A stretch of DNA of 64,000 bases from Parus major (taxonomy: Eukaryota > Chordata > Aves > Passeriformes > Paridae), in NCBI RefSeq assembly GCF_001522545.3, contig NC_031778.1, positions 22,259,960-22,323,959 on the forward strand, read 5' to 3'. The position numbers and the translations under genes are program-made. A model generated the notes under the pieces. The model was not told the origin of the DNA, searched no databases, and worked only from the letters and a program-made list of their open reading frames with translations. Shown here piece by piece: positions 59,578-64,000 of this stretch (positions are counted from its first letter, which is position 1; each line of letters starts with the position of its first letter).

Positions 59578-60240
59578 TCAGTGCAGTCCTGTAATGCCAT
59601 TTGCTATCAGCCATGTCAAAATGAAAAATAGGTGTGAGCTGACGTGTGGAGAGCTGGAGATGGATGTTCCTTCAGAGGGAAAGCAGCTGACAGGAACATA
59701 AACTACAGAGGAGATTACCCTGTAATTAAATGGAACTACTGAATGTTCAGGGTGACAAAAGGTGGGGCAGGACCTGTGGAGAAGGAGCAAGTGTTGTCTC
59801 TGCTGAAGGAGCTCAGGTTTAAGAATTGTGTGGCTGATGTCTCTGGTGCTGGATTTGTGTTTTCTGGAATGCAGAGCAGCCCATTCCTGTTTTCCCCTCA
59901 TTTTCCCCCTCCCTGTGTCAGTCACACACGGCTTTAGAGCTCCTTGGGAATTGGGAGGGTCTTTGGCCGTGCTTCTCCTAAAAAAACCCCTCTCCATCCC
60001 CCCAGCAGCTCCACCTCCAGCAGGACTTTCTCTGGCAGCAGACACAACTTCTCTCCCAGATTTCAGACTCCAGCCCAATTTCCAGCTCAGCAGAACCCAC
60101 TTTATTCCAGGAAATCTCTCCCTGGTTTGTTTTAGTGCAGCCAACACAACCAACCAAGTGCTGACTTCCCAGCTCAGGATCCAGAGTATTTCTTCTCTCC
60201 CACAACCTTCATCTTGCATGAGATTAATTTCAAACAAATC
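59578..60240 (-). other. Longest gap-free open frame, not supported as a gene
   Basis: A 219-codon minus-strand frame in a locally GC-richer stretch. The translation has no recognised domain, signal peptide or repeat structure, and + frames of 143 and 64 codons overlap it, as expected where G+C lowers stop-codon frequency. I do not annotate it as coding. An untranslated or lineage-specific transcript cannot be excluded. Confidence 0.3.
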
Positions 60241-63185
60241 TGAACCAAAAAAAAATTAAAAAAAAAAAATAAATAAATCCATCTGCTTGAAATTCTTCAA
60301 GGTCTGAACATGAGGTATTGAATATTTCCTCCTGTTTATTAAGAGATAATAGCAAATGGAATTTGTTAAATAACTTCAAATAACATTCTTAGCAAAAAAA
60401 TTAGCATTTCTTTCATCGTGCACATTTTCTATTATTTACCAACTCATAGAGTTAATTTTAATAAGCTGAAAGCAAGTAATACTAATAGTAAACAGTTCCC
60501 CCATAATTCTGGATTGAATGCAGCAGACCTTCACTAATTCACATTTTGCTAATCCTCACTCCTTCTAGCACACAAGAGCCTCTCCCTTCAGCTGCTGCCT
60601 CATTGCAAAGATTTAATATCATAATGTTTCAGTGACTTCTTAGACTGGTGGAATCTCATTATTTATACAGAATCAATAATTAAACGAGACCCTGTTTTTA
60701 AAATTAAATGAGCCACGATTTCTGAGCTGGGTACCTTTGTTGGAAATTGTTCCAGGAGCTGATCCCCTCTGGCAGGGAATTGATGCTCAGTGACCTCTGG
60801 CTCTGAGGTCTCAGCACTGAAGGTCACCACACAGAGCATGGCCAGAAGGGCTCTCCTGGTTCCCTCCTCTCCCCATTTCCTCGGGAGCCTGCAGTCCCCA
60901 TTTTTGGGTGGATGTGTGTCCAGCTCTCACCACTGGGGCTGTTCTCACCCACTCCTGGAAACCTCAGTTTATCACTAGCACATTTATAAATACCAATTTA
61001 TCACTTTTCCCCTTGCTCTTCCCACTGCCAGTCCATCACTCAGCCGAGCCCGAGGCTGACGTGGGGAGTATTTCCAATAGTGATTCCTGCCCTTTTGGAT
61101 AACTTGCTCAAATTTTATTTCTAATGTCTCACAAATGCCTTTTCCATGTATATTTAAAAATATGGAGAAATAAATCCACACTCCAAGCAGGTCCTTTGCC
61201 CATGGCAGCACACGGGCAGGGAGGGTGTTTAGTCATGCAGGGCAAGCTGGAAAATTTAAATGCATGGCTTGCTTTAAACCTCATAGAGCAATATTTGTTT
61301 GGAGTTACCTGAATAAATCTCTGCATAATCCCCTGGTGATGATAGTCAGAATTTCTCAACTCTAAGCTTGCTGTGTTAATCAGAAACCCTGACTGGCCAC
61401 AGAGACACTTGGAGGGACAGATCCAATCAGGCCAGGCTTGGGAAAGCTCTTTGTAGGGAAAGAAAAAGCCACGATGCCTTCACCCCTCCCTGCAGCCACT
61501 TGGGCTGGGGGTTTGCTACTGAAAAACACCTGTAAAATAAAAATATCTGCCCTGAAGGTGGGTAATGTCTCACAGCCAACACTCAGCAGTAGCCAGGACT
61601 GGGCATTATTGAATATTGAAGGTGTGAATACGCTTCAGTTGTGCAGAGAAAACTCCAAATTAATTCAGTTTGGATTACACGCGTGTAATTACAATGGCTT
61701 GGCCTCTCTGTGCATGTGTTAGCTGCAAACAAATGAGATTTCTTTGATGTTTCACATTGCACCACGCATAAAAGATCTGTAGCAAATAGCAAACCTATTG
61801 CTTTGATCTCATGTTGAAACACAGGAATGTAGATTAAGGTCTAAATCAAATTCTCAGGCTCAAGGAAACTTTTCTGATCATAGCACTGGCTGAAGGAAGG
61901 GTTTATATCTTGGGGTTTTTAATTAATAAATAAAAAAAGGAGTGAGAAGGATCCATTTTTTCTTGTCTTAAGTAATTACTTTCTTGTGTTGTGGTCAGCA
62001 GTGCAGGTTCAGAGATAAAAACAACCTCAGAGAGAAAAAAAATAAATCACCCTTCTCCTCTTCTTTATTACAGAGGGTGGATTGCATTTAATCAGCCAAA
62101 CACTGACACATTTCAAATCCAACAGAACAAAAATGCAGACTGAGGCTTTATTAACAGTTTGGATGGAATTTTTGATCTTCACAGCAATAGCTGCACACCT
62201 TAGAGAGCAGAGAGTGTGAGGAAAATCAGTTTATAAAAAGTATAGAAAGTGTAGCAAATTGGAAGAGCACTGATAGAAAAAAAAAAACCAAAGCAGCCCC
62301 CAGATCCTATTAAATTTCTTTTTTTTTTTTTTAATGAAAATGAAATTAAGCTCAAGAGGGCATAAATTTACACTTATTGAGAAGTGGGCAAACTTGATAA
62401 AGAGCTAAAAGTTATCAGAACAAGATTGCTAGACCACCTCAGAGTTTCAGAAATTATATGGAAGTTAAATGTATAAAACAATTAGAGAATGTTTTTCGTT
62501 TCCTTCAATTCATTTCAGTATAAGTTACTAAAACAAGTCCAAAATAGAATAACATAATTACTCTGGGAGATCAATGGAGACTTTTTCCATTTGAGAGCTG
62601 CTTGTTTTGGCCTTTTGGATAGCCAAATTAAACACAAGGAATAGATCAGCAAAGTAGATATTTTTAGATTTAAAGATCCCCAGGGAAAGGCAGGAAGTGT
62701 TTAAGAAATTAACAACAGGTTTTGTGTCCATCTTTTAGTTCAGAGGAGACCAAAGGCTGCAGAGGTGACTCAGGTGAAGGTGTCTCATCACATTTTTCCA
62801 AGGTTTCAATTTATCCTGTTTTAGCTTCTCTTTTTCACTCTCCATCCCTAAGAAATTACACTTCATCCTTCTTATTACCAGAAGAAGCAAAAAGTATCAA
62901 TATAGTGGAATAATAATGATTTTTCTTGCCTGAGCTCTTTATGTATGTGAAAAACTGACATTTTAGCTATTAAGATGAATTATCATCGACATGAAAGTGT
63001 CGTACACATGAAAATTACAGTTATTCTACAGTTTGTGTCAAGACTAATGGCAGAGCAAAGTGTTTATGTGTGAACATCACATAAAACTGAACCAAAGGCT
63101 GAATTCTCTTCAGGGAGGTCTGGGGCTGTGGTGGCAAATTCCTGCAAAAATGAGAAAAAACTTCAGTTCCCTCAGGGCTTGGGGA
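60241..63185. other. Non-coding sequence, no gene recognised
   Basis: A-rich run at 60246-60278, poly-A/T runs near 62278 and 62319, and an acceptor-like pyrimidine tract ending at 62072. Otherwise unique AT-rich sequence with no supported exon. Confidence 0.5.
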
Positions 63186-63189
63186 GCTC

Positions 63190-63420
63190 TTCATAAAATC
63201 AGAGTGGTTTGGGTTGGGAGGGACCATAAATCCCATCCAGGGCCACCCCTGCCATGGCAGGGACACCTCCCACTGTCCCAGGGTGATCCAAACCCCATCC
63301 AGCCTGGCCTTGGGCATTCCCAGGGATCCAGGGATCCACAGCTGCTCTGGGAATTCCATCCCAGCCCCTCCCCACCCTCCCAGCCAGGAATTCCTTCCCA
63401 ATATCCCATCTTTCATCTTC
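63190..63420 (-). mobile_element. CR1 LINE 3'-end fragment
   Basis: Reverse-complement CR1, the longest well-preserved copy: 'ataaaatcagagtggtttgg', 'gttgggagggaccataaatc', 'ccatccagggccacccctgc', 'catggcagggacacctccca', 'ctgtcccagggtgatccaaa', 'ccccatccagcctggccttg', 'ggcattcccagggatccagg', continuing to 'ggaattccttcccaatatcc'. It has short internal duplications (agggatcc twice). Open frames of 131 and 194 codons through it are by-products. Confidence 0.95.
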
Positions 63421-64000
63421 CCTTCTCCTTGTTTACTCTCGTGCTCCTTCAGCTTTCTGGAAAGTTCTTCACCCTCCTCTTCCCTCCCTCAAGAGGAAGC
63501 AAAGAGAGTGGGGGGAACTCTGGGCTCAAATTGGCCATTAAAGTAATTATAATTATTGTTATATCTATTTTCAGAGCCTCACCTCCAGCTGCCCCAGAAG
63601 ACCAAGAAGAAAATTCCCACAAGCAAAACCCTCTTGATCTGTAGGATCAGAGTCACACTGCGCAGAGTTTTGGCACACAAGGCAAACAGTACAGACAAGA
63701 CAATAAATATGTGTTTACAGGAGCACATTTCAGCATTTTAGGACCTTCACTGCACCAGGTTTTCGTTTTCTGGAGAACTCCTCTGTCCCAACAGATCCGT
63801 TCTCCAAAGGACCAAGTAGGAATATGCACAATACCAATTTTTCTGGAATAAAATCCAACATCCAGCTGATGCAAAGACCACTTTAGGACTGAGCATAAAA
63901 AGCAGGAATATTTGTTCTGTCTTCTGCAACAACTAAAACTGTAACTGTAAAAATTAATCTTTTTATTTTAACAATTTACTCAGCTCTTCCCTCACTCATT
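63421..64000. other. Non-coding sequence, no gene recognised
   Basis: Unique sequence. An acceptor-like 'tatctattttcag' near 63573 precedes an open stretch that has no recognised product. Confidence 0.45.

Noticed and set aside
63021..63644. Open frames of 131 and 194 codons on opposite strands
   Set aside because: They run through a CR1 3' end, which is untranslated sequence in the parent element.
1..64000. CRISPR arrays, prokaryotic operons, phage or plasmid modules
   Set aside because: No spaced palindromic repeats, no packed ORFs and no ribosome binding sites; the CR1 elements and base composition indicate a bird nuclear genome.
1..64000. tRNA, rRNA and known small RNA genes
   Set aside because: No tRNA A/B-box pair with cloverleaf, no rRNA-like conserved block and no clear pre-miRNA hairpin were recognised by eye; a covariance-model scan would be needed to exclude them fully.

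Overview
This window reads as vertebrate nuclear DNA, most likely from a bird and probably a songbird. At least nine clear and several weak truncated copies match the 3' end of the avian CR1 LINE (the 'ccttccaacccaaaccattct' tail with the 'gccatggcagg' block). Other interspersed repeats are scarce, bases are AT-rich, and there are no prokaryotic features such as packed ORFs, Shine-Dalgarno sites, operons or CRISPR arrays. The family assignment comes from remembered consensus motifs, not from a search. Three runs of N (3812-4392, 22949-23128, 26319-26498) are assembly gaps; the last two abut tandem repeats.

No known gene could be identified. The window is either intergenic or lies inside very large introns. 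The long open frames are explained by simple repeats, CR1 copies, purine/pyrimidine skew or gaps. Two places look more like real splicing units, both on the + strand. One is an 87-bp in-phase exon at 16176-16262 encoding a heptad-patterned, coiled-coil-like peptide. The other is a pair of candidate exons (25420-25584 and 25707-25828) separated by a well-formed 122-bp GT-AG intron; the first is a cysteine-rich phase 1-1 exon and the open frame continues through the second to a stop. Both are candidates only.

Layout. 0-12 kb: mostly unique AT-rich sequence, CR1 copies at 3.1-3.7 and 10.8-11.6 kb, a TAG/AAT trinucleotide repeat at 5.9 kb and a CpG-bearing block at 9.6-10.1 kb. 12-22 kb: a 19-bp G/T minisatellite, the coiled-coil exon candidate and CR1 copies at 15.4 and 20.2 kb. 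22-29 kb: an AAATAT satellite with a gap, a 48-bp tandem repeat, the cysteine-rich exon pair and a second gap beside a 23-bp repeat. 29-44 kb: an ancient-repeat-like block, a compact promoter-like motif cluster at 33.1 kb, local duplications, an AT satellite at 39 kb and a CpG-enriched block with a TATA-like start at 43.1-43.9 kb. 44-64 kb: probable conserved non-coding blocks at 44.7-45.4 and 52.2-53.1 kb, an AT-rich higher-order repeat at 49 kb, an ATTTT/ATTTC pentanucleotide tract at 55.4 kb and CR1 copies at 46.1, 51.7, 57.1 and 63.2 kb.

With no established gene, no pathway or gene cooperation can be described. The most useful leads are the two exon candidates, the promoter-like clusters at 33.1 and 43.1 kb, and the unusual tandem-repeat architectures.
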